Assembly (NCBI RefSeq): GCF_001485215.1
Contig: NZ_BBWW01000001.1
Span: 2,480,001-2,544,000, forward strand
DNA length: 64,000 nucleotides
From: Leptolyngbya sp. NIES-2104
Lineage (GTDB): Bacteria > Cyanobacteriota > Cyanobacteriia > Leptolyngbyales > Leptolyngbyaceae
Direction: 5' to 3'
The position numbers and the translations under genes were made by a program. Below, piece after piece: positions 1-8,973 of the stretch. Under the pieces are notes generated by a model, which was not told where the DNA came from, did no database searches, and saw only the letters and a list, made by a program, of their open reading frames with translations. Each line of letters begins with the position of its first letter. Position 1 is the first letter of the stretch.

Positions 1-724
1 GATCGAGTTCTTCATGCCGAGCTAACCACAGTAAATTCGTCACTAACGCACTCATCGATTTTGCAATGTCTACAATCCGCTCTAGACGATCGTGCTGTTC
101 TTGTTGATCTTCTGGCGGCATCAATCCAACTTGAGCATTGCTTAAAACGGCGGAGATTGGTGCTCGTAATTCATGAGAAGCATCGGCTGTAAACCTTTGG
201 AGTTGGGCATAAGCACGTCTTGAAGGCTGCATTGCGACTCCGCCCAAAATCCAGCCCGCTACGCCAATGAGTGCGATCGCGCTGGGTACTCCGATTAGTA
301 GAAAATATCTCACCTGATCTAAGCTCTGCTGCAATGGTGTGAGCGGTGTCGCAACCTGCAAATAGCCGATCGTTTGATTCTGTCGCTGAATCGGTAAGGT
401 TAGCTGTCTTAAGCCGTCGATTGATTCAAAGCCGATCGTTCCGACGAGATAATTTGCGCCAGGTGAACCAATATATTTGATCCGTTGTCGATCGACGCGA
501 TACCAGCGAGCGTAAGTTAAATCGATCGGAATCTGCTGCATCACACCCGGAATCGCTGGCTGAACCCCGATGAGAATTCGACTGCGACGGTAAAGCAGAT
601 CATCAAAATTCCGCAGTTGAGTCTGCACAATGAACCCGTAACCGACTCCTGCAAATGCAAGCAAAATTCCGCCCATCGAAGCTGCAAACCAATAGGCTAA
701 ATTCCGCCGACTCCGATCGAACAC
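1..724 (-). CDS. rppB: Sensor histidine kinase, RppB-like (C-terminal part beyond window)
   Basis: The frame starts at a GTG at 724 and stays open to the window edge, giving about 241 residues. A GGAG lies about nine bases before the GTG, and the start is five bases past the stop of the response regulator, so the two form an operon. Visible order: a short basic N-terminus, a membrane segment (about residues 13-33), a periplasmic region of about 110 residues, a second membrane segment (about 145-165), then the phospho-acceptor box FTADASHELRAPI. The ATP-binding domain lies outside the window. The H-box context and the upstream regulator resemble RppB/NrsS kinases of cyanobacteria, linked there to nickel and redox responses. 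The family assignment is by sequence style, and the signal sensed here is unknown. Confidence 0.85.
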   Translation of the reverse strand, partial: MFDRSRRNLAYWFAASMGGILLAFAGVGYGFIVQTQLRNFDDLLYRRSRILIGVQPAIPGVMQQIPIDLTYARWYRVDRQRIKYIGSPGANYLVGTIGFESIDGLRQLTLPIQRQNQTIGYLQVATPLTPLQQSLDQVRYFLLIGVPSAIALIGVAGWILGGVAMQPSRRAYAQLQRFTADASHELRAPISAVLSNAQVGLMPPEDQQEQHDRLERIVDIAKSMSALVTNLLWLARHEELD

Positions 725-729
725 CGTTC

Positions 730-1404
730 CTACTCCACTGCGTTCAAGCGATACCCAATCCCGTACACTGTTTCGAGCCAATCTTTCGCATTCACCGCTT
801 CTAATCGTTGCCGCAATCGTCGAACTAACGTGGTGACAGCATTACTTTCGGGTTCACTACCCCAACCCCAGAGCGCTTGTTCAATCTGGTCATGAGAAAG
901 CACCTGACGCGGATGGCGCATGAGAAATTCCATCAGTTGAAATTCGCGCCCAGACAGTTGAATCGTGGCTTGATTGCGCTCGATCGTTAAATGAGTCAGA
1001 TGCAACTGTAAGCTTCCTAACTGTAGCGTTTCCCCCTGCCATAACGGTGAGCGTCGTCCTAACGCTCTCACTCGTGCAAGGAGTTCCACAATATCGATCG
1101 GCTTGACTAAATAATCATCCGCACCCGCATCGAGTCCCGTAACTTTATCGAAGGTGGTGTCTTTTGCCGTCAGCATCAACACCGGAGCCGTTTTTCCGGC
1201 TTGTCGATATCTTTGACAGACCGCAACGCCGCTGAGTTTGGGTAACATCCAATCGAGAATCAGCAAATCATACGCTTTCGTGGTCGTTAGCCATAAAGCC
1301 GTTTCCCCATCTTCGACCCCATCGACCACGTGACCCGCTTTCATTAAGGCGGACTGGATCGGTTCTAGCTGGGCTGTATCGTCCTCGGCAAACAGGATCA
1401 GCAT
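730..1404 (-). CDS. rppA: OmpR-type response regulator, RppA-like
   Basis: 224 residues. The receiver domain (1-118) has the acidic pocket E7-D8-D9, phospho-acceptor D51 in LILDWMLP, and the conserved Lys in LVKP near residue 102. A winged-helix DNA-binding domain (about 125-222) ends in the usual YGIGYRL. The linker RALGRRSP and the unusual LDWMLP box are typical of the RppA/NrsR group of cyanobacterial regulators. It is the first gene of the pair; the kinase follows after five bases. Its targets cannot be read from this window. The divergent or neighbouring envelope genes usually found near NrsRS (nickel efflux) are not seen here, so a nickel role is not supported. Confidence 0.88.
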   Translation of the reverse strand: MLILFAEDDTAQLEPIQSALMKAGHVVDGVEDGETALWLTTTKAYDLLILDWMLPKLSGVAVCQRYRQAGKTAPVLMLTAKDTTFDKVTGLDAGADDYLVKPIDIVELLARVRALGRRSPLWQGETLQLGSLQLHLTHLTIERNQATIQLSGREFQLMEFLMRHPRQVLSHDQIEQALWGWGSEPESNAVTTLVRRLRQRLEAVNAKDWLETVYGIGYRLNAVE

Positions 1405-1407
1405 AAT

Positions 1408-1890
1408 CTAATCGCAATACAGCGTTTCACGGGTTTCGCGTCCGGTTGTGGGATTGGTTCCGGTTGCCGCTGCACAAAGCATTTTTTGTACATCGGGTCT
1501 TAGTTCCACATCGGTAAAATCAGCACCGTCGATCGTAGCTCCCTCAAATTTCGTATTCGCCGCAAATGCCCCTTCTAAATTCGCATCTTTCAAATTTGCA
1601 CGAACGAGCCGCGCCGAATCGAGCACACTGTTTCGCAAATCTGCCCCTTCTAAATTCGCCCGTTCTAAGTTGGTCGCAAAAAATCGCACTCCGACTAAAT
1701 AGGCATGACTCAAATTACTTTCGCGCATATTGGCTTTTGTGAACTCTGAATCGGTCAAATCCTGACCAGAAAAATCCCTGCCAATGAGAGATTCTCGGTT
1801 GTAATCGAGCGCAAAAACAGGCGATGCGAACATCATCCAAGAGGCAAACAAAACAATCACGGAGCAAATTAAGCCTTTCATAGCACTCAT
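1408..1890 (-). CDS. Pentapeptide-repeat protein, probably thylakoid lumen or periplasm
   Basis: From the chosen ATG at 1890 (MSAMKGL) the protein has 160 residues. It begins with a hydrophobic signal peptide ending near ASPVFA, then a right-handed beta-helix of about twenty pentapeptides of the A(D/N)LxX type (ANLERANLEGADL and similar). The C-terminal tail has a Cys pair in the pattern C-A-A-A-x-G-x-NPxTG...L-x-C. That tail is characteristic of the thylakoid-lumen pentapeptide proteins of cyanobacteria and chloroplasts (TL15/TL17-like). The open frame extends upstream to 1974, but that would put charged residues before the signal peptide and overlap yraN, so the inner start is preferred; ATG 1881 is an alternative. 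The stop lies three bases before the rppA start, so co-transcription with rppAB is possible. Confidence 0.85.
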   Translation of the reverse strand: MSAMKGLICSVIVLFASWMMFASPVFALDYNRESLIGRDFSGQDLTDSEFTKANMRESNLSHAYLVGVRFFATNLERANLEGADLRNSVLDSARLVRANLKDANLEGAFAANTKFEGATIDGADFTDVELRPDVQKMLCAAATGTNPTTGRETRETLYCD

Positions 1891-1937
1891 CGGAACAATC
1901 AGGGAACGTTGAAAGAGAACTTTCTTCAATCGTACCT

Positions 1938-2363
1938 GTGGATCTGCCGAATTCGACATCTGATCTAGGCACATTGGGCGAAACCTTTGTTGCAGAATGG
2001 CTTCAGTCGCAAGGCGCGATCGTACTCGCTCATCAGTGGAATTGTCGATCGGGCGAACTCGATTTAGTCGTGAAAACCGCAGATGAAATCATTGCCTTTG
2101 TCGAAGTCAAAACGCGCAGTCGCGGCAACTGGGATAGTGACGGTGCTTTGTCGATTACGCTGACCAAACAAAGAAAAATCCTCACCGCTGCTCAGTTATT
2201 TCTCCTCAAGCACCCTGAATTTGAAAATCTTCCCTGTCGCTTTGATGTTGCTTTGGTGCGTTACACAAAAAAAAGGGGAAATCCGCCCACTCCGGCGACT
2301 TCCCCCCACCTCACCAAAAATCAGTTCTCACTTCAAGACTACATTTGCAATGCTTTCGACTAA
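1938..2363 (+). CDS. yraN: YraN/UPF0102 nuclease-fold protein
   Basis: 141 residues from a GTG start. The N-terminal part matches the YraN (UPF0102) family: LGETFVAEWLQSQG helix, then GELDLVVK and FVEVKTRS, the E...D...ExK pattern of the Holliday-junction-resolvase-like nuclease fold. Family members are about 120 residues; the extra C-terminal tail of about 25 residues is Pro/Thr-rich and of unknown use. YraN is linked to DNA processing, but a biochemical role is not firmly established. It is divergent from the pentapeptide gene and overlaps the stop of the convergent gene downstream by four bases. Confidence 0.85.
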   Translation: MDLPNSTSDLGTLGETFVAEWLQSQGAIVLAHQWNCRSGELDLVVKTADEIIAFVEVKTRSRGNWDSDGALSITLTKQRKILTAAQLFLLKHPEFENLPCRFDVALVRYTKKRGNPPTPATSPHLTKNQFSLQDYICNAFD

Positions 2364-2749
2364 GCCAAGGTTTCGGGACAGTATCCCAATCCCTGAACAA
2401 ACTGCTTGCGGAACTCTTCAATCTCTTCGCTATCCGGGCTTCCATGAGACACCACTGCAACTTGATAGCGCTGCATCACCTCGATCGGGGATTGTCCCGT
2501 CTCTAGTCCCCAAAGCACCATTTGAATCCGAATATTCGGAGAGAACGGAATGCCCAACTCATTGAGAAATGCCCGAAAATCACCTTCGGTCTGAGCATCC
2601 AGCACACCAGACAGCTTGACTCGAATCACCCAACCATCGATTTGATGAATGACAGTCACGAAGCTGAGCGGGAATTGCTTCGAGTGGTGCAAGTGTTCCA
2701 CAATTCTCAGGGTTAGACTGGCATTCGCAAGGCAGTAGAGAAATTCCAT
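2360..2749 (-). CDS. Hypothetical protein, 129 aa
   Basis: Not assigned to a named family. The protein is soluble, with no signal peptide or membrane segment. The middle shows a beta-rich stretch (HQIDGWVIRVKLSGVLDA) followed by a helical, acidic C-terminal half ending in a Glu-rich segment. The frame is open over the full length and no real gene covers it on the other strand, so it is likely coding. It converges on yraN with a four-base overlap of stop codons, which suggests tight packing. No function is proposed. Confidence 0.6.
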   Translation of the reverse strand: MEFLYCLANASLTLRIVEHLHHSKQFPLSFVTVIHQIDGWVIRVKLSGVLDAQTEGDFRAFLNELGIPFSPNIRIQMVLWGLETGQSPIEVMQRYQVAVVSHGSPDSEEIEEFRKQFVQGLGYCPETLA

Positions 2750-2940
2750 AGAACACGAGACCCAGCAAATGCTACTTTCTTACTCTCTTATTGTGAAGCA
2801 CGATACCGTTCTGCAATAGGGGAAAAGCCCCCGATATTGGTTAGGGAATCTCACCCAATTTAAAAATTGATATTTATATCGAGCAAAATTATCAGAAAAT
2901 ACTAACCACTCACCTGTAACGACCATTTAGGGTTAAGACC

Positions 2941-4011
2941 GTGGAAGCTGATCAACTCCTTTCGGCTTACGATTATGATTTACCTGAAGACCGGATCGCC
3001 CAAAACCCTGCTACACCTAGGGACAGCGCTCGGTTACTGGTGATTGCAAATCAAGCTGAACACCGTCACCAAGTCTTTCAAGACCTCGACGAAATCCTTC
3101 GTCCTGGAGATTTACTTGTTCTAAATAATACTCAAGTCATTCCTGCACGATTGCATGGTCATAAAACGACGGGGACAGAGGTTGAAATTCTTCTACTTGA
3201 AGAACATGAACAGAATCAATGGTTAGCACTCGTCAAACCCGGAAGGCGACTCAAACCTGGAAATCAGATTGTCTTTGATCCGCAAATGGAAACAGAGGTG
3301 GAACTGAGTGCTTCGATTTTGTCGAGCGATCCGGAAACACGCGGCAGGATTCTACAGTTTGAAGCCTCGAATGGTCGATCGCTGTTAGAAGTGATTGATC
3401 ATTTCGGTGAAGTTCCTTTGCCGCCGTATATTCAGGAAACCGAAGCCGAACCCGATCGCTATCAGACTGTGTACGCCGATCGGCTGGGTGCGGTTGCGGC
3501 TCCGACTGCTGGTTTACACTTCACACCTGAACTGTTAGAGCGCTTAGACCAAAAAGGCATCGATCGAGCATTCATCACGCTGCATGTCGGTGTGGGAACA
3601 TTCCGACCTGTAGAAGTGGAGGACATTACCCAACATCAAATGCACGGGGAATGGATCGAAGTTTCGCCGGAAACGGTTGAGAAGATTCGAGAAACGAAAG
3701 CAAAAGGCGGCAGAGTCATCGCAGTTGGAACGACCGTTGTTCGATCGCTTGAAGGGGCATCTCAATCCGGTCAGCTTGAACCGTACTGCGGTAAAACGAA
3801 TCTCTTCATCTATCCCGGTTATCAATGGAAGACCGTGGATGGAATGATCACGAACTTTCACTTACCAAAGTCCAGCTTATTGATGCTTGTCAGTGCATTA
3901 ATCGGACGAGAGCGATTGTTAGCTCTGTATCAAGAAGCGATCGAGAACCACTATCGATTTTATTCTTTTGGAGACGCAATGTTGATTCTACCGGATGCCC
4001 GATCAAACTAG
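2941..4011 (+). CDS. queA: S-adenosylmethionine:tRNA ribosyltransferase-isomerase
   Basis: 356 residues, the usual length for QueA. It transfers and isomerises the ribosyl part of SAM onto preQ1-tRNA, giving epoxyqueuosine in the tRNA wobble position. Typical family segments are the N-terminal [31 protein letters not shown], the [13 protein letters not shown] box and [10 protein letters not shown]. The start is a GTG with AGGG about eight bases upstream; no ATG in a better position was seen. It stands alone on the plus strand and converges with the ThDP enzyme gene, with a HIP1-built hairpin between the two stops. Confidence 0.95.
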   Translation: MEADQLLSAYDYDLPEDRIAQNPATPRDSARLLVIANQAEHRHQVFQDLDEILRPGDLLVLNNTQVIPARLHGHKTTGTEVEILLLEEHEQNQWLALVKPGRRLKPGNQIVFDPQMETEVELSASILSSDPETRGRILQFEASNGRSLLEVIDHFGEVPLPPYIQETEAEPDRYQTVYADRLGAVAAPTAGLHFTPELLERLDQKGIDRAFITLHVGVGTFRPVEVEDITQHQMHGEWIEVSPETVEKIRETKAKGGRVIAVGTTVVRSLEGASQSGQLEPYCGKTNLFIYPGYQWKTVDGMITNFHLPKSSLLMLVSALIGRERLLALYQEAIENHYRFYSFGDAMLILPDARSN

Positions 4012-4045
4012 CTCATCGAAAAAATTGAACACAATCAGGTGAAGT

Positions 4046-4090
4046 GCGATCGCAGTGATTCGTCAAGTGATTTGACAGAACTGCGATCGC
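4046..4090. terminator. Bidirectional hairpin made from two HIP1 octamers
   Basis: Between the convergent stops of queA (4011) and the ThDP enzyme (4097). The arms GCGATCGCAGT (4046-4056) and ACTGCGATCGC (4080-4090) pair perfectly over 11 bp. A second small stem GTCAA/TTGAC (4062-4066, 4072-4076) closes inside the loop. There is no strong T-run, so this is a hairpin at a terminator position rather than a textbook intrinsic terminator. Confidence 0.55.
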
Positions 4091-4096
4091 TCAGCG

Positions 4097-5734
4097 CTAA
4101 ATTGCACAACTCAAGTCGCCTGCTCTTTGGGTAAAGCGCAAGTTCTCCCGATAGTCCACCGGGCAATCAATCACAGCGGGAACCTCTTGATCAAGCGCTT
4201 CTTTCAAAGTTGGAATCAATTGATCAACCGATTGCACTCGATAGCCTTTCAAGCCCATACTTTCTGCAAATTTAACGAAATCTGGATTGCCAAACTTAAT
4301 AAACGAGGAATGTCCAAAATGGTTTTCTTGCTTCCATTCGATCAAGCCATAGCCACCATCATTAAAGATAATCGTCACAAAAGCGGTTCCAACTCTGAGC
4401 GCGGTTTCTAGCTCCTGACAGTTCATCATAAAGCCACCGTCTCCGGTCACAGCCACAATTTTACGATCGGGATGTACCAACTTCGCCGCAATCGCTCCCG
4501 GAATCGCAATCCCCATCGCCGCAAATCCATTCGAGATAATGCAAGTATTCGGGCGATGACAGTGATAGTGTCGAGCCATCCACATCTTATGTGCGCCCAC
4601 ATCAGAAATCACAATGTCATCGGCTCCCATCACTTGCCGCAAGTCGTAAATTAGCTTCTGAGGTTTGATCGGGAAGCCTTCATCATTCGCGTATTGAGAA
4701 TAATCGCTGCGAATTTCAGGACGCAAACTGAGCGCATGAGGATCAGGTTTACCATCGCGATCGCATCGATACAAAATCTCTTGCAATGAGTCAGAAATTT
4801 CGCCCACGACTTCTGCAAGTGGCATATAGCTACTATCGACTTCAGCCGGAGTGCTACCGATATGAATCACGGGAATGTTGCCTTCTGGGTTCCATTTCTT
4901 CGGCGAGTATTCGATCAAGTCATAGCCGATCGCAATCACTAAATCTGCTTGATCAAATCCACAGCTAATATAGTCTCGTTGTTGTAGTCCCACTGCCCAA
5001 AGTGCCAACGGATGCGGATAAGGAATCACGCCTTTGCCCATGAAGGTATTTGCTACAGGAATATTTAATCGAGTCGCAAATTTAGTGAGCATCTCACTCG
5101 CAGCCCCTCGAATCGCACCATTACCGACTAAGATCAACGGATTGACAGCATCATTGATCGCAGCCGCAGCTTTTTCGATACTGCGGAATGAAGCAAAAGA
5201 TTTTTCGATGTTGTCACAGAGAAGCGGCTTTCCAGTCACAGGCATTGCTGCAATATTTTCGGGCAAATCAATGTGAACGGCTCCGGGCTTTTCGGTTTGA
5301 GCAATCTTGAAAGCTTTGCGAACAATCTCAGCAGTATTACTCGGTCGCACAATTTGAGCATTCCACTTCGTCACAGGTGCGAACATTGCAACCAAATCAA
5401 GATATTGATGAGATTCGATGTGCATTCGATCGGTTCCGACTTGCCCGGTAATCGCCACTAAGGGAGCACGATCGAGGTTTGCATCTGCGACCCCAGTCAT
5501 GAGATTGGTGGCACCTGGACCGAGTGTGGATAAACATACGCCTGCTCTTCCGGTGAGTCGTCCGTAGACATCTGCCATGAATGCCGCACCTTGTTCGTGT
5601 CGCGTCGTGATGAATCGAATTGATGAACCTTGGAGGGCTTCTAAGACATGAAGGTTTTCTTCTCCAGGTAGACCAAAGATGTATTCCACGCCTTCGGCTT
5701 CTAGACATCGGACTAATAGTTCTGCGGTGTTCAT
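4097..5734 (-). CDS. ThDP-dependent enzyme: probable 2-oxoglutarate decarboxylase (acetolactate-synthase-like)
   Basis: 545 residues from ATG 5734. AAGGAG sits six bases before this ATG, whereas the ATG six bases earlier abuts the AAGGAG and is unlikely to be used. Three domains are visible: Pyr (about 1-165, with the catalytic Glu region GLPGEENLHVL), a central domain (190-320), and the PP domain with the ThDP motif GDGGFMMN...NDGGYG (about 430-475). Sequence annotation would call this acetolactate synthase large subunit. No small-subunit gene is nearby. It follows an SSADH gene on the same strand by 93 bp. That pairing matches the 2-oxoglutarate decarboxylase/SSADH pair shown to close the TCA cycle in Synechococcus PCC 7002 (genes A2770/A2771). 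I therefore infer conversion of 2-oxoglutarate to succinic semialdehyde. An acetolactate synthase role is the alternative. Confidence 0.85.
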   Translation of the reverse strand: MNTAELLVRCLEAEGVEYIFGLPGEENLHVLEALQGSSIRFITTRHEQGAAFMADVYGRLTGRAGVCLSTLGPGATNLMTGVADANLDRAPLVAITGQVGTDRMHIESHQYLDLVAMFAPVTKWNAQIVRPSNTAEIVRKAFKIAQTEKPGAVHIDLPENIAAMPVTGKPLLCDNIEKSFASFRSIEKAAAAINDAVNPLILVGNGAIRGAASEMLTKFATRLNIPVANTFMGKGVIPYPHPLALWAVGLQQRDYISCGFDQADLVIAIGYDLIEYSPKKWNPEGNIPVIHIGSTPAEVDSSYMPLAEVVGEISDSLQEILYRCDRDGKPDPHALSLRPEIRSDYSQYANDEGFPIKPQKLIYDLRQVMGADDIVISDVGAHKMWMARHYHCHRPNTCIISNGFAAMGIAIPGAIAAKLVHPDRKIVAVTGDGGFMMNCQELETALRVGTAFVTIIFNDGGYGLIEWKQENHFGHSSFIKFGNPDFVKFAESMGLKGYRVQSVDQLIPTLKEALDQEVPAVIDCPVDYRENLRFTQRAGDLSCAI

Positions 5735-5827
5735 GCTCATCTCCTTGGTGCAGTGGATCGGAATTTAATCCGTTTAGTGATAGCTCAGATTTGCTGATTT
5801 AAAAGAACTTTTTATGACTTCTATCTG

Positions 5828-7195
5828 CTATTTCACCCAGACAGTTTTGACATTGACGAACTCTAGAATGCCTTCGCGTCCCAGTTCTCGTCCGAAACCC
5901 GATCGCTTAATTCCCCCAAACGGCAACTTAACATCTGACTTGACCATGCCATTCACAAACACTGATCCCGCCTCGATTTCCTGAATCAGTCGATCGCGTT
6001 CTTTTTCATCCTGCGTCCAAGCACTCGCACCGAGTCCAAACGGAGAATCATTCGCACGAGCGATCGCACTTTCTAGCTCCGGTACGCGAAACACTAACGC
6101 AACTGGACCAAAAAACTCGTCATACTCTGCCAAACAGCCTTTGGGAATGTCCGTCAGAATGGTGGGTGGATAGAAATTACCGGGTCGATCGCGAATCGGT
6201 TCCCCGCCGATCAGAACCTTTGCACCTTGTTGAATCGAAGTTTGAACCTGCTGATCTAAGTCCTGCAAAATTCCGGGTGTGGCTAAAGGTCCAATGTCTG
6301 TATCCGGTAACATTGGATCGCCGATTTTCAACGCTTTGTATTGTTCGACTAAGCGATCGATAAACTCATCTGCAATTTCCTCCACAACAATAAATCGCTT
6401 TGCTGCAATACAAGATTGTCCATTGTTGAGCATTCGAGCAGTGACAGCAGTTTTCACGGCTTGATCCAGATCCGCACTCGCCATCACAATAAACGGATCG
6501 CTACCACCGAGTTCTAGAACGACTTTCTTAATTTGCTTGCCTGTGATCGAGGCGAGACTCGCTCCAGCGGGTTCACTCCCGGTTAAGGTTGCCGCTTTGA
6601 CACGATCGTCTTCGACAATGCCAGCGACTTGATCCGCTCCGACTAACAAGGTTTGAAAGGCTCCGGGCGGAAAGCCAGCACGAGTCAAGATTTCTTCGAT
6701 CGCCAGTGCCGATTGCGGAACGTTCGAGGCATGTTTCAACAATCCAACATTTCCCGCCATTAGTGCAGGAGCCGCAAACCGGAACACTTGCCAAAATGGG
6801 AAATTCCACGGCATCACCGCTAGAATCACGCCTAACGGTTGATAGCGAACAAAGCTTGATGATGCCTCGGTTTGAATTGGCACATCTGCAAGGAATTCAG
6901 CCGCCTTTTCTGCGTAGAAGCGACAGACTGAAGCTGATTTTTCCACTTCAGAGATCGCGGCTTTGATTGGTTTGCCCATTTCGAGCGTAATCAATTCACC
7001 GAAGCGATCGCGCTCTTTCTCTAACAAATCTGCTGCTGCTAAGAGCCATTCTGCACGCTGACTCATTGGAATTGATCGATACTTGAGAAACTGTGAATGA
7101 GCAACGCCAATTTTAGTATCGATTTCAGCATCAGACAGAGCATCAAAGGTCTTCAGCACTTCTCCGGTTACAGGGTTGGTTGTTGCGATCGGCAT
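5828..7195 (-). CDS. gabD: Succinate-semialdehyde dehydrogenase, NAD(P)-dependent
   Basis: 455 residues, an aldehyde dehydrogenase of the short SSADH type common in cyanobacteria. Visible motifs are the PWNFPFW nucleotide-site segment, the catalytic Glu in [11 protein letters not shown], the catalytic Cys in [12 protein letters not shown], and a C-terminal [21 protein letters not shown] lies a few bases before the ATG. It precedes the ThDP enzyme gene on the same strand, so the two are probably one transcript. Together they would convert 2-oxoglutarate to succinate without 2-oxoglutarate dehydrogenase; SSADH also serves the GABA shunt. Cofactor preference cannot be told from the sequence by eye. 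Confidence 0.92.
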   Translation of the reverse strand: MPIATTNPVTGEVLKTFDALSDAEIDTKIGVAHSQFLKYRSIPMSQRAEWLLAAADLLEKERDRFGELITLEMGKPIKAAISEVEKSASVCRFYAEKAAEFLADVPIQTEASSSFVRYQPLGVILAVMPWNFPFWQVFRFAAPALMAGNVGLLKHASNVPQSALAIEEILTRAGFPPGAFQTLLVGADQVAGIVEDDRVKAATLTGSEPAGASLASITGKQIKKVVLELGGSDPFIVMASADLDQAVKTAVTARMLNNGQSCIAAKRFIVVEEIADEFIDRLVEQYKALKIGDPMLPDTDIGPLATPGILQDLDQQVQTSIQQGAKVLIGGEPIRDRPGNFYPPTILTDIPKGCLAEYDEFFGPVALVFRVPELESAIARANDSPFGLGASAWTQDEKERDRLIQEIEAGSVFVNGMVKSDVKLPFGGIKRSGFGRELGREGILEFVNVKTVWVK

Positions 7196-7762
7196 TTCTC
7201 TACCTCGCTAAAAATACACAGCACAAAGGGAGCGATGAATCATCGCCCTTACGATTGGCTGAAGTGGGAATTCTTTCACAACTAAAATGAAATATGTGAT
7301 TCGTTACTGCGTTCTAACGAACACTTCTATATTCTAATTTTGGCAATGATTGCATAGAACGGAGAATAAACAATGATTAAGTTTACGAATGCAGTCACTC
7401 ACACTTTAGTTAACTTATTCAGTCTAATTGAAAAGTAGAATTAATGTTAGTGAGAAAATAGCCGAATATTGCGTAGAGCTTAAGTTTTTCTGGTGTGCTC
7501 AGATACCAATTGAGACTAAGTTATGATTCAAAAGTAATCGAGTAGAGCGATCGATTCTGAGACATCACTCTATTGGATCAATTAGACGAAAGCTGCAGGC
7601 GAGTGAGAAAAACATCCAAAAGTAATTAAATTTGTCTATACTGGCGGAGTAACAGGCACAAACCAAATCGAGGGTGCTCATGTCACCGTCCTTGAACATG
7701 CTTTGTCCAGTCTTACCCTGCGTTGGAAGTAGTAAAATCCCTGAGTTAGACTTAGATTTGAC
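7196..7762. promoter_or_regulatory. Divergent intergenic region (gabD / receiver gene)
   Basis: 566 bases between divergent starts; no long gene is visible. It should hold the promoters of the gabD operon and the receiver gene. A small hairpin at 7226-7250 (AAGGG and CGATGA pairing with TCATCG and CCCTT, with a two-base bulge) resembles a decayed copy of short palindromes common in cyanobacterial intergenic DNA. A possible 21-codon frame at 7373-7438 has GGAG ten bases before its ATG, but no support beyond that. The stretch is more A+T-rich than the flanking genes. Confidence 0.5.
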
Positions 7763-8170
7763 ATGAATTTGGAAAGGTCATTAAATCAGCCGATCGTGCT
7801 TGCTGTAGACGATAATCTCGACAATTTGGTACTACTCGAATTTCAGCTTGCCTCAGTCAGTGATTGTGCAGTTGTGACGGCGACAACAGGCGAAGCAGCA
7901 CTCCACATGGCAGAACACAACCAGCCTGATCTGATTTTGCTTGACATTTTACTGCCTGATATCAGCGGCATCGAAGTGGCTCAACGATTAAAACAATCTC
8001 CAGCTACCGCAAACATCCCGATCGTGGCTTTGACTGCACTCGCTAGAACGGAAGATCGCGATCGCATTCTCAATTCTGGCTGTATCGACTGCCTCACCAA
8101 GCCCTACGATCTGGATGACTTACAGACTGTCGTTACTCATCATCTGTCGCTGTCGTGTTCTCCTCTCTAA
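7763..8170 (+). CDS. Stand-alone receiver-domain response regulator
   Basis: 135 residues, a single CheY-like receiver with no output domain. D16-D17 form the acidic pocket, D61 in LILLDILLPD is the phospho-acceptor, the Thr switch lies in VALTALA, and the conserved Lys is in CLTKPYD. The partner kinase is not in this window. Its 3' end overlaps the convergent DUF2294 gene by 38 bases. Receivers of this DivK/PatA-like form in cyanobacteria often act in phosphorelays with hybrid kinases, but the pathway here cannot be told. Confidence 0.85.
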   Translation: MNLERSLNQPIVLAVDDNLDNLVLLEFQLASVSDCAVVTATTGEAALHMAEHNQPDLILLDILLPDISGIEVAQRLKQSPATANIPIVALTALARTEDRDRILNSGCIDCLTKPYDLDDLQTVVTHHLSLSCSPL

Positions 8171-8555
8171 ATCGCCGAGCTTGAGACTCCCGCAACTGAG
8201 GCGCTTCTTCTAAAACCACGATCGTACCACTCCGCCCCGTATCAAAGGTGGCATCGCTTAAGATATCAATCACTTTTACACCGACAATCTCTTCAATCAG
8301 TTCTGTTAATTGCGGATGTAAAGCCTTGTCTAAGTCATTATGGACTCTTTCTGCAAGTTCTTCTTGTCCGGTTTCTAGCAGCAGCTTTTCAGGTTTTGTA
8401 ATTGAATCTTCCAGCACAATCACCACTTTGCCATCTGCAATGTGACACTGAACGCGGCTGGGTTGGTGTCCTAATTGGGTTCGGTAAAAGGCTTGCACTC
8501 GCTGAGATAGGGTGCGCTCCAATTGTCCGCGAGTGGGTAAACCAGTAGAAGTCAT
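8133..8555 (-). CDS. DUF2294 family protein
   Basis: 140 residues, matching the DUF2294 (Na-translocating decarboxylase-like) family: LERTLSQRVQAFYRTQLGHQPSRVQCHI at the N-terminus and a beta strand VVIVLEDSITKPEKLLL in the middle. The family has been tied loosely to salt or stress responses but has no settled function. It has no signal or membrane segment. The first codons lie far from other genes, and the 3' end runs 38 bases into the receiver gene on the other strand. Confidence 0.75.
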   Translation of the reverse strand: MTSTGLPTRGQLERTLSQRVQAFYRTQLGHQPSRVQCHIADGKVVIVLEDSITKPEKLLLETGQEELAERVHNDLDKALHPQLTELIEEIVGVKVIDILSDATFDTGRSGTIVVLEEAPQLRESQARRFREENTTATDDE

Positions 8556-8663
8556 AATAGTTAAAGTTAAGCCATATCTATATCGCTCATTATTACGACC
8601 TCGGTCGAATTTTCAATCTCCCTTGAGAAATGTTTTTCGCCGTAGATTTATCCACTTCTGGAG

Positions 8664-8843
8664 TTAGCGCACCTCGATCAATCCATTCACAATGGTGAGC
8701 ACGATCGATAATCCGATCAAGATCCAGAGGACAAATCCGGGCAAAAATGCAAAGAGTCCCAGCCCGCGTAAGATCCAGACGATCGCGGTGAGGGCAAGCA
8801 CAACAACATACACAACGGCTCTAGAATTGTTTGGCTGATTCAT
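8664..8843 (-). CDS. Small two-helix membrane protein
   Basis: 59 residues from ATG 8843 (MNQPNNSRAVV). Two hydrophobic helices (about 10-30 and 33-55) are linked by a Gly-Leu-Pro turn. The short N-terminus and the C-terminal Glu/Arg suggest a small inner-membrane hairpin. The frame extends upstream to 8906, but the extra residues are polar and less like a membrane protein start; neither start has a clear ribosome binding site. Similar tiny membrane proteins are widespread in cyanobacteria without known function. Confidence 0.6.
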   Translation of the reverse strand: MNQPNNSRAVVYVVVLALTAIVWILRGLGLFAFLPGFVLWILIGLSIVLTIVNGLIEVR

Positions 8844-8973
8844 TGCATTTTCTGATTCAATAGGATGCGATACCACTATAGACAGACTTTTCATAATCTT
8901 CATCACTTAAAAACATTTGTTTGATGGAATGCCTGCTATCTTACGGGTGATTGGATGTGAGGAGTGCCTGAAA

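Noticed and set aside
730-1404. Nickel-responsive regulation by the two-component pair
   Set aside because: Only the sequence style matches NrsRS; no nickel export genes are visible next to it.
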